From: Caulobacter sp. | Lineage (GTDB): Bacteria > Pseudomonadota > Alphaproteobacteria > Caulobacterales > Caulobacteraceae | Direction of reading: 5' to 3' | DNA length: 64,000 bases | Assembly (NCBI GenBank): GCA_030683005.1 | Contig: JAUXMY010000015.1 | Span: 1-64,000 of the forward strand | Part shown: positions 1 through 10,235 of the stretch, one piece after another | Layout: each line of letters begins with the position of its first letter | Position numbering within the stretch: position 1 is the stretch's first letter | The notes under the pieces: generated by a model | Database searches by the model: none | What the model was told of the DNA's origin: nothing | What the model saw: only the letters and a program-made list of their open reading frames with translations | Made by a program: the position numbers and the translations under genes

Positions 1-1
1 G

Positions 2-3000
2 GGCTCGGCCGGCGTCGCGGCGCTGTCCAACGGCGGCAACGTCTCCATCACCAACGGCGCGGCGATCAACGTCGACAACACCGCCCTTGCCGCGGCCGGC
101 CTCTACGCCGGCACGGCCGGCGCGGGCACGGTCACCGTCGCCAACACCGGCGCGATCACCAGCAGCGACGGCGGCATCTCCAGCGACGCCGAAACCGGCG
201 CCACCTCGATCACCAACAGCGGCAGCATCGTCGCCGGCGGTTCGGGCATCGACTCGGTCAGCACCACCGGCTCGATCACGATCGCCAACAACGTCGGCGG
301 CGTGATCAACGCGGTTGACGACGGCATCATCGCCACGTCGGTCTCGGGCAATGTCTCGGTGACCACCGCCGCGGCGATCACCTCGACCGGCGATGACGGC
401 ATCGACGCCTCGACCGGCGGCGCGGGCACGTCCACCGTCACGGTGGGGGCCAACATCACCGCCGCCGACGACGGCGTGACGGCCACCACCTCGGCCGGCC
501 AGAACACCGTCAACTTCAACGCCGGCGTCATCGACGCGGGCGCTGCCGGCAGCGGCATCGAGGCGTTTACCACCGGCGGCGGCGGCATCACCGTCACGGC
601 CCTGGCGGGAACCTCCATCGACGGGTCGGCGGACAACGGCATCATCGCCTGGGCCTCCGGGGTCACCGACGCCGACATCGTCATCACCTCCGCGGCGAAC
701 ATCGGCTCGGCCGGCGACCCCGTGGCGACCTATGGCCTCTTCGGCTGGAACCAGAGCGCCGCCGGCACGGGTGACGTGACCACGACCAACACCGGCGCGG
801 TCTTCGCCGACTGGGTTGGCGTCTACAGCCAAACCGAAGGGTCAGGCGGCGCGACGGTCGCCAACTCCGGCGCGGTCACCGGCAACAGCTGGGGCCTCTA
901 CAGCTGGTCCGGCGCCGGCACATCGACGGTGACCAACTCCGCTGCTGTGACCGTAGTGAACCAGGAGGCGATCTCCTCCTTCGTCGGAAGTGGCGCTGGC
1001 GCCTCGCTGGTGACCAACTCCGCCGCGCTGACCTCGACCAACGGTATCGGTATCCTCACGGGCACCGACAGCGGGACCAACACCGTCAACAACAACGCGG
1101 GGGGCGTGGTCAACGCCGGGCTCGACGGCATCAACGCCGCTTCGAACACGGGCAATGTGATCGTCACCAACGCGGCGGCGATCACCGCCGGCGATGAGGG
1201 CATCCAGACCTCGACCGGCGGCGCCGGGACGTCCTCGGTGACCAACTCCGGCGTCCTCTCCACCGGCGGATGGGGCATCACCGCGCTCACCACGACGGGC
1301 GCCAACACGATCACCAACACCGGGGCCATCACGGCCGGCGGCCAGGGAATCGAGGCAGACTCCAGCACCGGCGCCATCGTCATCGGTAACACCGCCGTCG
1401 TCCTGGCGACGCTGGACGGCATCAACGCGGAAGCCTCCGGGGCCGCCGCAGTGACCGTGACCACCAGCGGCACGGTGACCTCCACCACCCAGGACGGCAT
1501 CAGCGCCACTTCGGCCGGCGGTGCGATCAGCGTGACCGCCAACGCGGTTGTCACGGCCGACGACAACGCCATCGTCACGGCCAACTCCGGCACGGGCACG
1601 ACCACCGTTAACGTCAACGCCAATGTCAGCGGTTCGGCCTCGGCCGGCTTCGCGGCCATCAACACCGCGACGACCGGAACCGGCGCCACCACGATCAGCG
1701 TCGCCAACGGCGTTTCGGTCGCGGGCAACAACGGCAGCGCCGTCCGCACCACCACCAACGGCGGCGCGGTGACCATCAACCTCGGCGCCGGTCCGACCAA
1801 CGCGGCGCCCGCCACGCTGGTCACCAGCGCCGGCGCCGGCGCCAGCAGCTGGGTGGTCGACATGGCCAACACCGGCGCCAGCACCACGACGCTGAACATC
1901 GCGGCCAACACCACCGTCCGTTCCACGGACGCCACGGTCGGCGGCTACGATGACCTGGCGATCCGCGGGACGGGCGGCGCCTTCGTCGTCAACAACGCCG
2001 GTCGGGTGAACGGCCGTGTGAACTTCACCGGCGCCACCGCCGTGACGTTCAACAACACCTCGTTCCACAGCTGGCACACCACCGGCGCCAGCGTGTTCAG
2101 CGCCGGGGCCGACATCCTCAACAACACCGGGTCGATCTTCACCAACGCCGGTGGGGTCGCCACGTCCTGGGACTTCGGGGCCGGCGCCGATGTGTTCAAC
2201 AACTCCGGCCTGCTGGTCGTGGGTGAGCCGGCCCAGGCCGCCTCGACCCTGACCATCACCAGCCTCAACACCTGGAACAACTCGGGCCGCGTCGTCTTCG
2301 GCAGCTCTGGCACGACGATGACCGCCGCGTCCGACGGCTTCATCAACGACCGCATCCTGTCGGCGGGCACGGCCTTCGTCGGGTCGGGCTCCAGCCGCCT
2401 GGTGATGGACGCCAACCTGGCCGAGATCGTCCAGGGCGGCTGCGGCGTGCTGACGGCGGCCGACTGCTTCGGCCTGACCGGCGGCTCCACCGCCGGCAGC
2501 ACCCAGATCCTGGTCAACGACACCAGCCTGAACGTCTTCGGCGCCCTCAACCCGGACGGCATTGTCCTGGTCGATGTCTCCGGCGGCTCCACGGCGGCGG
2601 CCCACTTCAGTCTCGACCCGAACTCCGACTACTGGCGCGCGGACCTGAACTCCGCCGACGGCGTGCTCGACAAGGGGCTGTTCTTCTACGACCTGACCGT
2701 CAACGCGAACAATCAGCAGCTGCTGGTCGGCCTGCCCGACGGCGAAGCGTTCGAGTTCACGACCATGGGTCAGGCCGCCCAGGCCGCCTGGTACACCACC
2801 ACCGGCTCCTGGCTCGACCGTCAGGCTGATCTGCGCGATCAGCTTGGCGACGCCGAGCCCGGCGCGGGCGTCTGGATGAAGATCACCGGCAGCGCCGCCG
2901 AGCGTGACCTGATCAACTCCTACGAACTGTTCGGCGTGACCTACAACTTCGACACCAGCTACGACCAGCAGACCATCTCTCTGATCGGCGGCCTGGACTT

Positions 3001-3703
3001 CGTCGGCGCCAGCACGGCGAACTCACAGTGGGTGGTCGGCGGCATGATCGGCTACGTCGACAGCGACGTGAACTTCAACGCCTCCCCGACCATGGCGTCG
3101 ATGGAGGGCGCAGTGTTCGGCCTCTACGGCTCCTACGTGACCGGCAGCTGGTTCGTTGATGGCGTGTTCGCGGTCAACCAGATGGACCTGGACTACCAGG
3201 CGCCGTCGCTGGCTCCGGCGGGCAGCAACATCTTCGCCAGTGAAGTGAACAGCACCGGCTTCCAGATTGAAGGCGGCTACAGGCTGGCCCTTGGCGAGAG
3301 CACCTCGTTCGAGCCGCTGGCCAGCGTGGCCTATGTCAAGACCGACATCGACGCGATCGACGTTCCGGGCGCGACGATCAACTGGGATGAGCAGACCAGC
3401 CTCCGGGGCAGCCTGGGCGCCCGCCTGAGCACCCTGGTGTCGTCGGACCGCTTCGACACCCGCCTCGGCCTCACGGCCCGGATCTGGAACGAGTTCGAAG
3501 GGGAGAACACCCTGACGATCGACAACCTCGGTCCGGACCTGACGCTGGTTGATGACTTCTCCGGCTCGTTCGGCGAGATCCAGGGCACCATCAACCTGTT
3601 CAGCAACGAGGCCGCCTTCTCGGCCTTCCTGAACGCGGGCGTGAAGTTCAAGGATGACTACCAGTCCACGGACGCCACGCTCGGCTTCCGCTGGCGCTGG
3701 TAG
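2..3703 (+). CDS. Autotransporter, outer-membrane beta-barrel protein (5' truncated by window edge)
   Basis: The frame is open from base 2, so the N-terminus and signal peptide lie outside the window; 1233 codons plus stop are visible. Residues 1 to about 700 are a low-complexity passenger rich in Gly, Ala, Thr, Asn and Ser, built of degenerate repeats such as TNTGAIT and STGGAGTS, the pattern of a secreted beta-solenoid. The last roughly 280 residues (from about GAGVWMKITG) have alternating hydrophobic strands and end in FRWRW, with the terminal aromatic expected of a type V autotransporter barrel recognised by BamA. The product should be displayed on or released from the outer membrane. No adhesin or enzyme motif was recognised in the passenger. 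A terminator-like hairpin follows the stop. Confidence 0.9.
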   Translation, partial: GSAGVAALSNGGNVSITNGAAINVDNTALAAAGLYAGTAGAGTVTVANTGAITSSDGGISSDAETGATSITNSGSIVAGGSGIDSVSTTGSITIANNVGGVINAVDDGIIATSVSGNVSVTTAAAITSTGDDGIDASTGGAGTSTVTVGANITAADDGVTATTSAGQNTVNFNAGVIDAGAAGSGIEAFTTGGGGITVTALAGTSIDGSADNGIIAWASGVTDADIVITSAANIGSAGDPVATYGLFGWNQSAAGTGDVTTTNTGAVFADWVGVYSQTEGSGGATVANSGAVTGNSWGLYSWSGAGTSTVTNSAAVTVVNQEAISSFVGSGAGASLVTNSAALTSTNGIGILTGTDSGTNTVNNNAGGVVNAGLDGINAASNTGNVIVTNAAAITAGDEGIQTSTGGAGTSSVTNSGVLSTGGWGITALTTTGANTITNTGAITAGGQGIEADSSTGAIVIGNTAVVLATLDGINAEASGAAAVTVTTSGTVTSTTQDGISATSAGGAISVTANAVVTADDNAIVTANSGTGTTTVNVNANVSGSASAGFAAINTATTGTGATTISVANGVSVAGNNGSAVRTTTNGGAVTINLGAGPTNAAPATLVTSAGAGASSWVVDMANTGASTTTLNIAANTTVRSTDATVGGYDDLAIRGTGGAFVVNNAGRVNGRVNFTGATAVTFNNTSFHSWHTTGASVFSAGADILNNTGSIFTNAGGVATSWDFGAGADVFNNSGLLVVGEPAQAASTLTITSLNTWNNSGRVVFGSSGTTMTAASDGFINDRILSAGTAFVGSGSSRLVMDANLAEIVQGGCGVLTAADCFGLTGGSTAGSTQILVNDTSLNVFGALNPDGIVLVDVSGGSTAAAHFSLDPNSDYWRADLNSADGVLDKGLFFYDLTVNANNQQLLVGLPDGEAFEFTTMGQAAQAAWYTTTGSWLDRQADLRDQLGDAEPGAGVWMKITGSAAERDLINSYELFGVTYNFDTSYDQQTISLIGGLDFVGASTANSQWVVGGMIGYVDSDVNFNASPTMASMEGAVFGLYGSYVTGSWFVDGVFAVNQMDLDYQAPSLAPAGSNIFASEVNSTGFQIEGGYRLALGESTSFEPLASVAYVKTDIDAIDVPGATINWDEQTSLRGSLGARLSTLVSSDRFDTRLGLTARIWNEFEGENTLTIDNLGPDLTLVDDFSGSFGEIQGTINLFSNEAAFSAFLNAGVKFKDDYQSTDATLGFRWRW

Positions 3704-3722
3704 TCCGCCAGGACATGTGGAG

Positions 3723-3755
3723 CGGGCCGGTCGCAAGACCGGCCCGTTTCCGTTT
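3723..3755 (+). terminator. Rho-independent terminator of the autotransporter gene
   Basis: A perfect 10-bp stem (3723-3732 with 3737-3746) closes a GCAA tetraloop and is followed by TTTCCGTTT, 20 bases after the autotransporter stop codon. Confidence 0.85.
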
Positions 3756-3825
3756 CCGCCTGACCCCGGTCGCACCGTCGCGGCCTGAAAGCCACCCTCT
3801 TTCCAACGCCTGAAGAGACCGCATC

Positions 3826-4140
3826 ATGGCCAAGGCCCCCGCTCCGACGTCCGATCTGCCGATGGCCCTGCGCTACGAGGACCGTCTCGACCTCGTCGAG
3901 ACCTTCGCCGACAACGTCCAGCGCATGAGCTTTGACGGTCGCACCATGCGCATCGAGTTCTGCGTGCGCCGCGCCGACGAACCCGATCCCAAGGCCAGGC
4001 GCAAGACCGGCCGCGCCGTGCCGGTGGTCCGTCTCGTCCTCGACCTCGAGGGCGCCGTCGACCTGTTCAACAAGATCAACAGTCTGCAGGCCGCCATGCA
4101 GAACCTCGGCGTGATCAAGACCGAGCCCCGCAAGGGCTGA
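3826..4140 (+). CDS. Small conserved hypothetical protein
   Basis: 104 residues, no signal peptide or membrane segment, so probably cytosolic. The middle (about 40-85) alternates strand-like stretches (MRIEFCVRR, VVRLVLDLEG) with a charged linker and ends in a helix (VDLFNKINSLQAAMQ). This layout is reminiscent of DUF3467-type proteins, but the match is not strong enough to assign a family. The ATG at 3826 has a weak GAAGAG upstream. It is followed after 23 bases by another small gene on the same strand, so the two may be co-transcribed. Function unknown. Confidence 0.7.
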   Translation: MAKAPAPTSDLPMALRYEDRLDLVETFADNVQRMSFDGRTMRIEFCVRRADEPDPKARRKTGRAVPVVRLVLDLEGAVDLFNKINSLQAAMQNLGVIKTEPRKG

Positions 4141-4163
4141 CGTCCCTCGAAACGGAGCCTCGC

Positions 4164-4709
4164 ATGCGCACCCTGATCCTCGCGGCCGCCATCGCCACCA
4201 TGGGCGCGACCGCGCCGGCCGCCCAGACCCCGACCGTCCGTCCCGCCGCCGCGCCCGCCGCGCCGTCAGAACCCCTCGGCCCGCCCCGGGCCTTCGTCGG
4301 CTACACGCAGCCCGACATCGGCGCCGGCGCCTGCCGGACGATCAGCGCGGTCCAGACGTCCTGCGTCATTCCGGCGATGACGGCCGGCCGCTACCTCATT
4401 GAAGCCTCGGGCGTCTCGACTGCAAACGCGGCCGGGGCGGTCCAGAGACTGGGCATTGTGGTCGGCGCCACCAGCTGCGGCACGGCCGATCGACGGCCCA
4501 ACGCGGACCATCCCTGGCCGCCCGGGACAGCCAAGACCATCCGGCTGCAGTGCGAGGTCGAGATCCTGACCGACCGACCGCTAACGGTCCTCGCCGTCTA
4601 CGCCGATGACAAGGCGACCAAGGCCGTGACGGGCCCGACCCTGGTCATCCGGCGCCTGCCGTGGGACGGGGTCGTCTCGGCCCGCGCCAGTTCGCCCAGG
4701 CAGGATTGA
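4164..4709 (+). CDS. Secreted hypothetical protein with conserved cysteines
   Basis: 181 residues. It starts with a cleavable-looking signal peptide (MRTLILAAAIATMGATAPAAQ), followed by an Ala/Pro linker and a globular part with four cysteines (GACRTI, TSCVIP, TSCGTA, LQCEVE) that could form two disulfides in the periplasm. ACGGAG lies 8 bases before the ATG. No known domain was recognised. It follows the gene at 3826-4140 by 23 bases and precedes the sugar dehydrogenase by 121 bases, in which I see no further gene. Confidence 0.75.
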   Translation: MRTLILAAAIATMGATAPAAQTPTVRPAAAPAAPSEPLGPPRAFVGYTQPDIGAGACRTISAVQTSCVIPAMTAGRYLIEASGVSTANAAGAVQRLGIVVGATSCGTADRRPNADHPWPPGTAKTIRLQCEVEILTDRPLTVLAVYADDKATKAVTGPTLVIRRLPWDGVVSARASSPRQD

Positions 4710-4830
4710 CCGGTCGGGCGCAACTGGCGACTGCCGCGTCCGGTTTCGTCCGCCCGCTCTTGCCAGCCCGCGCGGGATCGGTGATTGCCTTCCGGCGGGC
4801 GCCGTCCGTCCGCCTGTATGGAAGCCGTTT

Positions 4831-6108
4831 ATGATCTCGCTGGAAGACGCCCGCATCTGCGTTCTGGGACTCGGGTACGTCGGGCTGCCGCTGGCCGCGG
4901 CCTTCGGCACGCGCTTCGACACGGTCGGCTACGACCTCGACGCCGGCCGTATCGAGGAGTTGCGCCGCGGACATGACCGTACGCTCGAAGTCGACGCCGA
5001 CGACCTGGCGGCGTCGCCGAAGCTGCGCTTCAGCGCTGATCCGGCCGATCTCGACGGCCGCAACATCTTCGTGGTCACCGTGCCGACGCCCATCGACCAG
5101 GCGCGCCGCCCCGACCTTGGCGCCATCTCCGCCGCCAGTCGCGCCATCGCCGCCCACCTGACGCCCGGCGCGGTGGTGATCTACGAGAGCACCGTCTATC
5201 CCGGCTGTACCGAGGAGGTCTGCGTACCGATCCTGGAGCGGGTCTCGGGCCTGACCTACAACCGCGACTTCTTCTGCGGCTACAGCCCCGAGCGCGCCAA
5301 CCCCGGCGACCGCGAGCACCGGCTGACGACGATCACCAAGGTCACCGCCGGTTCGACGCCGGAGGCCGCCCGGCTGGTCGACGCCCTCTATTCGGCCATT
5401 GTGCCCGCCGGCACCCACCTGGCCAGCTCCATCGCCGTGGCCGAGGCGGCCAAGGTCATCGAGAACACCCAGCGGGATCTGAACATCGCGCTGATCAACG
5501 AGTTCGCGATGATCTTCAACCGGCTGGGCATCGACACGATGGAGGTGCTGCAGGCGGCCGGCACAAAATGGAACTTCCTGCCTTTCCGGCCCGGCCTGGT
5601 CGGCGGTCACTGTATCGGCGTCGACCCCTACTACCTGACCCACAAGGCGCAGGAGCTGGGCTACCATCCGGAGGTCATCCTCGCCGGCCGGCGGATCAAC
5701 GACGGCATGGGCGCCTATGTCGCCGACCGGGTCCTGCGGCTGATGGTGCGCAAGAAGATCAATCCGGTCGGTGCCCGCGCGCTGGTGCTGGGCCTGGCCT
5801 TCAAGGAAAACTGCCCGGACCTTCGCAACACCAAGGTCGTGGATATCGTCACAGAGCTGGCCGAGCACTCGATGACGGTCGACATCCATGACCCCTGGGT
5901 CGACGCCGCCGAGGCCCGCCATGAGTACGGGGTCGAACTGACCGCCGCGCCGAAGGCCGGCGACTACGATGTCGTCATCCTCGCCGTCGCCCACCACCAG
6001 TTCACCGACCTGGGCGCAGCCGGCGTCCGCGCCTTCGGCAAGGACCCGTCCGTGCTATACGACGTCAAGTCGGCCCTGCCGCGCGAGGCGGTCGACGGCC
6101 GCCTCTGA
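4831..6108 (+). CDS. Nucleotide-sugar dehydrogenase (TviB/WbpA type)
   Basis: UDP-glucose/GDP-mannose dehydrogenase family, 425 residues, oxidising C6 of a UDP-hexose or UDP-N-acetylhexosamine to the uronic acid with two NAD+. The N-terminal Rossmann motif GLGYVGLPLA is at about 11-20, the central helix domain is at 190-290, and the catalytic cysteine sits in GGHCIGVDPYYL near residue 262. The overall pattern is closer to the TviB/WbpA (UDP-HexNAc 6-dehydrogenase) branch than to UDP-glucose dehydrogenases, but the substrate is inferred. GGAAG precedes the ATG by 8 bases. It lies 21 bases before a sugar epimerase on the same strand, so the pair should form an operon supplying precursors for capsule, O-antigen or holdfast-like polysaccharide. 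Confidence 0.92.
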   Translation: MISLEDARICVLGLGYVGLPLAAAFGTRFDTVGYDLDAGRIEELRRGHDRTLEVDADDLAASPKLRFSADPADLDGRNIFVVTVPTPIDQARRPDLGAISAASRAIAAHLTPGAVVIYESTVYPGCTEEVCVPILERVSGLTYNRDFFCGYSPERANPGDREHRLTTITKVTAGSTPEAARLVDALYSAIVPAGTHLASSIAVAEAAKVIENTQRDLNIALINEFAMIFNRLGIDTMEVLQAAGTKWNFLPFRPGLVGGHCIGVDPYYLTHKAQELGYHPEVILAGRRINDGMGAYVADRVLRLMVRKKINPVGARALVLGLAFKENCPDLRNTKVVDIVTELAEHSMTVDIHDPWVDAAEARHEYGVELTAAPKAGDYDVVILAVAHHQFTDLGAAGVRAFGKDPSVLYDVKSALPREAVDGRL

Positions 6109-6129
6109 CCCAGACAGAAGAGTAGTTCC

Positions 6130-7143
6130 ATGAAGGTAATGGTCACCGGGTCCGCCGGTTTCATCGGCTCGGCGACGACGCTGCGCCTGCTCGAGCGCGG
6201 CGACACCGTGATCGGCGTCGACTGCCTGAACGACTACTACGATCCGGCGCTGAAGCGCGCCCGGCTGGCGCGGCACATCGATCATCCGGGCTACGTTCAG
6301 CTGACCATCGACCTGGCCGACCGCGCGGCGATCGAAGCGGCCTTCGCCGAGCACCGGCCCAACCGGGTGATCAACCTGGCCGCCCAGGCCGGCGTGCGCT
6401 ACGCCGCCGAGAACCCGCACATCTATGTGCAGAGCAACGTCACCGGCTTTCTGCACATCCTTGAGGGCTGCCGGCACAACGGGGTCGAGCACCTGGTGTT
6501 CGCCTCGACCAGCTCGGTCTACGGCGCCAACACGGCGATGCCCTTCTCCGAGCACCAGAGCACCGAGCATCCGCTGACGCTCTACGCGGCGACCAAGAAG
6601 GCCAACGAGCAGATGGCCCACAGCTACGCCAATCTGTTCGACATTCCCTGCACGGGCCTGCGCTTCTTCACCGTCTACGGCCCCTGGGGCCGGCCGGACA
6701 TGGCGCTGTTCCTGTTCACCAAGGCGATCCTGGCCGGCGAACCGATCAAGGTCTTCAACCACGGCAAGCACAGCCGCAGCTTCACCTATGTCGACGACAT
6801 CGTCGAAGGCGTGATCCGGGCGCTGGACAACCCGCCGGGGCCTAACCCCGACTGGGACGGCCAGAAGCCGGACCCGGCGACCAGCGGCGCCGGCCCCTAC
6901 CGGATCTTCAACATCGGCGCCGAGGAGCAGGTCGAGCTGCTGCGCTACATCGAGGTGCTGGAAGAGTGCCTGGGCAAGAAGGCGATCATGCAGATGCTGC
7001 CGCTTCAGCCCGGCGACGTGCCCGACACCGTCGCCGACGTCAGCGAGCTGCAGAACATCGTCGGCTACAAGCCGCGCGTCACCGTCGAGGAAGGCGTGAA
7101 GAAGTTCGTCGACTGGTATCGCGGGTACAACGGGGTGAAGTAG
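6130..7143 (+). CDS. NAD-dependent UDP-sugar epimerase (UDP-glucuronate 4-epimerase type)
   Basis: Extended short-chain dehydrogenase/reductase of 337 residues. It has the NAD-binding motif GSAGFIGS at about 7-14, the active-site YAATK (Tyr/Lys) near 154-158, and the substrate-region signature [15 protein letters not shown] typical of UDP-glucuronate 4-epimerases (bacterial LpsL/Cap1J group). It interconverts UDP-glucuronate and UDP-galacturonate, or the N-acetyl analogues made by the upstream dehydrogenase. GAAGAG lies about 8 bases before the start. The gene ends directly against a paired palindrome and converges on cysNC. Confidence 0.9.
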   Translation: MKVMVTGSAGFIGSATTLRLLERGDTVIGVDCLNDYYDPALKRARLARHIDHPGYVQLTIDLADRAAIEAAFAEHRPNRVINLAAQAGVRYAAENPHIYVQSNVTGFLHILEGCRHNGVEHLVFASTSSVYGANTAMPFSEHQSTEHPLTLYAATKKANEQMAHSYANLFDIPCTGLRFFTVYGPWGRPDMALFLFTKAILAGEPIKVFNHGKHSRSFTYVDDIVEGVIRALDNPPGPNPDWDGQKPDPATSGAGPYRIFNIGAEEQVELLRYIEVLEECLGKKAIMQMLPLQPGDVPDTVADVSELQNIVGYKPRVTVEEGVKKFVDWYRGYNGVK

Positions 7144-7242
7144 GGGACTGACACCACAGGTGTCTGTCCCTTCCGGCCGAAGCTCTCGTCCGTGACACGC
7201 TGAAGCCTAAACTAGGGACAGACACCTTCGGCGTCAGTTCCT
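7144..7242. repeat. Paired palindrome, GGGACAGACACC family (REPIN-like)
   Basis: Two imperfect palindromes lie in the 97-bp gap between convergent genes. The first pairs 7144-7155 with 7159-7170 (one mismatch), and the second pairs 7214-7226 with 7230-7242 (three mismatches). Each outer end begins GGGAC and the core is CAGACACC or its complement. The second reaches into the cysNC stop codon. A third, perfect copy of the same half-element is at 43001-43026. The architecture matches REP doublets mobilised by TnpA-REP transposases; no such transposase is in the window. Confidence 0.75.
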
Positions 7243-9136
7243 ACCCGCGCTCCAGCCACGCCACGATCGTTTCCGCCGCCTCGACGGGCGAGAGGGTCGT
7301 AGTGTCCACGGTCAGTTCCGCGTTCTCCGGCTCTTCATAGGGGCTGTCGATGCCGGTGAAGTTCTTCAGGTCGCCGGCCCGGGCCTTCTTGTAGAGGCCC
7401 TTCACGTCGCGCTCTTCGGCCACGGCCAGGGGGGTCTCGACGTAAACCTCGACGAACTCGCCGTCCTCCAGCATCTCGCGGGCCATGCGGCGCTCCGCCC
7501 GGAACGGGCTGATGAAGGCGGTCAGCACGATCAGGCCGGCGTCGACCATCAGCTTGCTGACCTCGGCCACCCGGCGGATGTTCTCGACCCGGTCCTCCTC
7601 GGTGAAGCCCAGGTCCTTGTTGAGGCCATGGCGAACGTTGTCGCCGTCGAGCAGATAGGTGTGACGACCCAGGGCGTGCAGGCGCTTCTCGACCAGGTTG
7701 GCGATGGTCGACTTTCCGGCGCCCGACAGGCCGGTGAACCAGACCACGCGGCCCTTCTGGCCCTTCTGGGCGGCGCGGGCTTCCTTGTGAACGTCGGTGG
7801 CCTGCCAGTGGATGTTGTCGGCCCGGCGCAGCGCGAAGTGCAGCATCCCGGCGCCGACGGTGCGGTTGCTCAGCCGGTCGATCAGGATGAAGCCGCCGAG
7901 GTCGCGGTTGGTCGCATAGGCCTCGAACGGGATCGCCCGGTCGAGCGAGATATTGCAGACGCCGATCTCGTTGAGCTCCAGCCGCTTGGCGGCGATGTGC
8001 TCGAGCGTGTTCACCTGCACCCGGTACTTGGGCTCGGTGATGGTGGCGGCGACGGTCTGGGCCCCTATCTTCATCAGATAGGGCCGGCCGGGCAGCATCG
8101 GCTCGTCGTCCATCCAGACGATGGTGGTCTCGAACTGGTTGGCGACGGGAGAGGGATCGTCGGCGGCGACCAGCACGTCGCCGCGCGAGACGTCGACCTC
8201 GTCGGTCAGGGTGAGGGTCACCGACTGGCCGGCCTGGGCGTTGCCCAGGTCGCCCGGCAGCACGACGATCCGCGCCACACGGCTTTCGCGGCCCGACGGC
8301 AGCACCTTGACGCGGTCGCCGGGCTTCACCGTGCCTGCGGCGATCTGGCCGCTGAAGCCGCGGAAGTCGAGGTTGGGGCGGTTGACCCACTGCACCGGCA
8401 TGCGGAACGGCTGCGAGGGCAGGGCGTCCTCGACCTCGATCGACTCCAGCCAGCGCATCAGCGGCGGGCCGTCGTACCAGGGCGCGGCGGCGCTTTGCTC
8501 GGTGATGTTCTGGCCGTCCAGCGCGCTCATCGGGATGGCGGTGAAGTCGGTCAGGCCGATCAGGTTGGCGAAATCGCGATACTCGGCGACGATGCCGTCG
8601 AAGATCGACTGGTCCCAGTCGACCAGATCCATCTTGTTGACTGCCAGCACCACCTTGCGGATGCCCAGCAGGTTGACGAGGTAGCTATGGCGCCGGGTCT
8701 GGGTCAGCACGCCGCGTCGGGCGTCGATCAGCACCACGGCCGCGTCGGCGGTCGAGGCGCCGGTGACCATGTTGCGGGTGTACTGCTCGTGGCCGGGGGT
8801 GTCGGCGACGATGAACTTGCGGTGGTCGGTGGCGAAGAAGCGGTAGGCGACATCGATGGTGATGCCCTGCTCGCGCTCGGCGGCCAGGCCGTCGACCAGC
8901 AGCGCGAAGTCGATGGCCCCGCCCTGGGTGCCGACCTTCTTGCTGTCGGCTTCCAGCGCCGCCAGCTGATCCTCGAAGATCATCTTGCTGTCGTAGAGCA
9001 GCCGCCCGATCAGGGTCGACTTGCCGTCGTCGACGCTGCCGCAGGTGATGAAGCGCAGCAGCGTCTTGTGCTGGTGCTGGTGCAGGTAGGCGTCGATGTC
9101 CGTCTCGATGAGATCGGCGGGCTTGTAGGCGCTCAT
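7241..9136 (-). CDS. cysNC: Bifunctional sulfate adenylyltransferase large subunit / APS kinase
   Basis: 631 residues with two enzymes in one chain. Residues 1 to about 440 are the CysN GTPase (EF-Tu-like), with P-loop GSVDDGKST near 33-41, DTPGHEQ and NKMD; it couples GTP hydrolysis to APS synthesis by CysD. Residues about 450-631 are APS kinase (CysC) with P-loop GLSGAGKST near 470, which phosphorylates APS to PAPS. The fusion is common in Alphaproteobacteria. The start overlaps the cysD stop by one base (TGATG), so translation should be coupled. The cytosolic product feeds sulfate assimilation and possibly sulfation. The 3' end touches a paired palindrome. Confidence 0.97.
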   Translation of the reverse strand: MSAYKPADLIETDIDAYLHQHQHKTLLRFITCGSVDDGKSTLIGRLLYDSKMIFEDQLAALEADSKKVGTQGGAIDFALLVDGLAAEREQGITIDVAYRFFATDHRKFIVADTPGHEQYTRNMVTGASTADAAVVLIDARRGVLTQTRRHSYLVNLLGIRKVVLAVNKMDLVDWDQSIFDGIVAEYRDFANLIGLTDFTAIPMSALDGQNITEQSAAAPWYDGPPLMRWLESIEVEDALPSQPFRMPVQWVNRPNLDFRGFSGQIAAGTVKPGDRVKVLPSGRESRVARIVVLPGDLGNAQAGQSVTLTLTDEVDVSRGDVLVAADDPSPVANQFETTIVWMDDEPMLPGRPYLMKIGAQTVAATITEPKYRVQVNTLEHIAAKRLELNEIGVCNISLDRAIPFEAYATNRDLGGFILIDRLSNRTVGAGMLHFALRRADNIHWQATDVHKEARAAQKGQKGRVVWFTGLSGAGKSTIANLVEKRLHALGRHTYLLDGDNVRHGLNKDLGFTEEDRVENIRRVAEVSKLMVDAGLIVLTAFISPFRAERRMAREMLEDGEFVEVYVETPLAVAEERDVKGLYKKARAGDLKNFTGIDSPYEEPENAELTVDTTTLSPVEAAETIVAWLERG

Positions 9137-10113
9137 CAGAAGTAGCCCTCCTGCTTCTTCTTCTCCATCGAAGCGGCCTGGTCGTGGTCGATGACCCGCC
9201 CCTGGCGCTCGCTGGTGGTGGTGAGCAGCATCTCCTGGATGATCTGCGGCAGGGTGGCTGCGGTGCTCTCCACGGCGCCGGTCAGCGGGTAGCAGCCGAG
9301 GGTGCGGAACCGCACCGACCGCATCTGCGGGACCTCGCCCTCGTGGAGGCGGAACCGGTCGTCGTCGACCATGATCAGCGTTCCGTCGCGCTCGACCACC
9401 GGCCGGACGCCGGCGAAATAGAGCGGCACGATGGGGATGTTCTCCAGGTGGATGTATTGCCAGATGTCCAGCTCGGTCCAGTTGGAGATCGGGAACACCC
9501 GGATGCTTTCACCCTTGGCCTTGCGGGCGTTGTAGAGCCTCCACAGCTCGGGGCGCTGGTTCTTGGGGTCCCAGCGCTGCTCGGCAGAGCGGAACGAGAA
9601 GATCCGCTCCTTGGCCCGGCTCTTCTCCTCGTCGCGGCGGGCGCCGCCGAAGGCGGCGTCAAAGCCGTGCTTGTCGAGCGCCTGTTTGAGGCCCTCGGTC
9701 TTCCACAGGTCGGTGTGGGCCGGGCCGTGGTCGAAGGGGTTGATGCCGGCCGCCTCGGCCTGCGGGTTCTTGTGCACCAGCAGGTCGAATCCCAGTTCGC
9801 GGGCCATGCGTTCGCGCATCTCGTACATGGCCCGGAACTTCCAGGTGGTGTCGACATGCAGCAGCGGGAAGGGCGGCCGGCTCGGATAGAAGGCCTTCGC
9901 CGCCAGATGCAGCATGACCGCGCTGTCCTTGCCGATCGAGTAGAGCATGACCGGTCGCTCGGCCTCGGCCACCACCTCGCGCATGATGTGGATGCTCTCG
10001 GCTTCCAGACGCTGCAGGTGGGTCAGACGGGCAGGTGAAAGGGTCGCGCTCATGGTCTCATCGGATTGCGGGCCGCGCGCGGACGCTGGGGCGGTGAACG
10101 TCTCGGAAGCCAT
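9136..10113 (-). CDS. cysD: Sulfate adenylyltransferase small subunit
   Basis: 325 residues, PAPS-reductase-like/ATP-pyrophosphatase family. It forms APS from ATP and sulfate in complex with CysN. The nucleotide-binding signature [18 protein letters not shown] (SxGKDS type) is near 57-75, and the C-terminus [21 protein letters not shown] is the usual CysD end. The ATG at 10113 is supported by AGGAG 6-10 bases upstream, giving about 20 extra N-terminal residues compared with a start at 10053 (MSATLSP). cysD leads the operon; the 122 bases before it hold no gene and no riboswitch that I could recognise. Confidence 0.97.
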   Translation of the reverse strand: MASETFTAPASARGPQSDETMSATLSPARLTHLQRLEAESIHIMREVVAEAERPVMLYSIGKDSAVMLHLAAKAFYPSRPPFPLLHVDTTWKFRAMYEMRERMARELGFDLLVHKNPQAEAAGINPFDHGPAHTDLWKTEGLKQALDKHGFDAAFGGARRDEEKSRAKERIFSFRSAEQRWDPKNQRPELWRLYNARKAKGESIRVFPISNWTELDIWQYIHLENIPIVPLYFAGVRPVVERDGTLIMVDDDRFRLHEGEVPQMRSVRFRTLGCYPLTGAVESTAATLPQIIQEMLLTTTSERQGRVIDHDQAASMEKKKQEGYF

Positions 10114-10235
10114 ACAGAACTCCTGAAGTCGCCGCGCCAGCGGCGAGACTTCCTTCCCTCTGGCAAGTACGGAAGCGGCATGACGGACGCAAGGCCGCGA
10201 ACCCTTCCGGCGGAGTCAGAATAACTGAAAGGCCA

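Noticed and set aside
842-2605. A 587-codon frame antisense to the autotransporter passenger
   Set aside because: The composition mirrors the Gly/Ala/Thr repeats on the other strand and there is no ribosome site.
1-3703. CRISPR-like repetition in the first 2 kb
   Set aside because: The repeats are degenerate, in frame and encode a beta-solenoid passenger; there are no identical direct repeats with unique spacers.
7628-9145. A long plus-strand frame opposite cysNC
   Set aside because: It is the mirror of a certain gene, with no recognisable motif.
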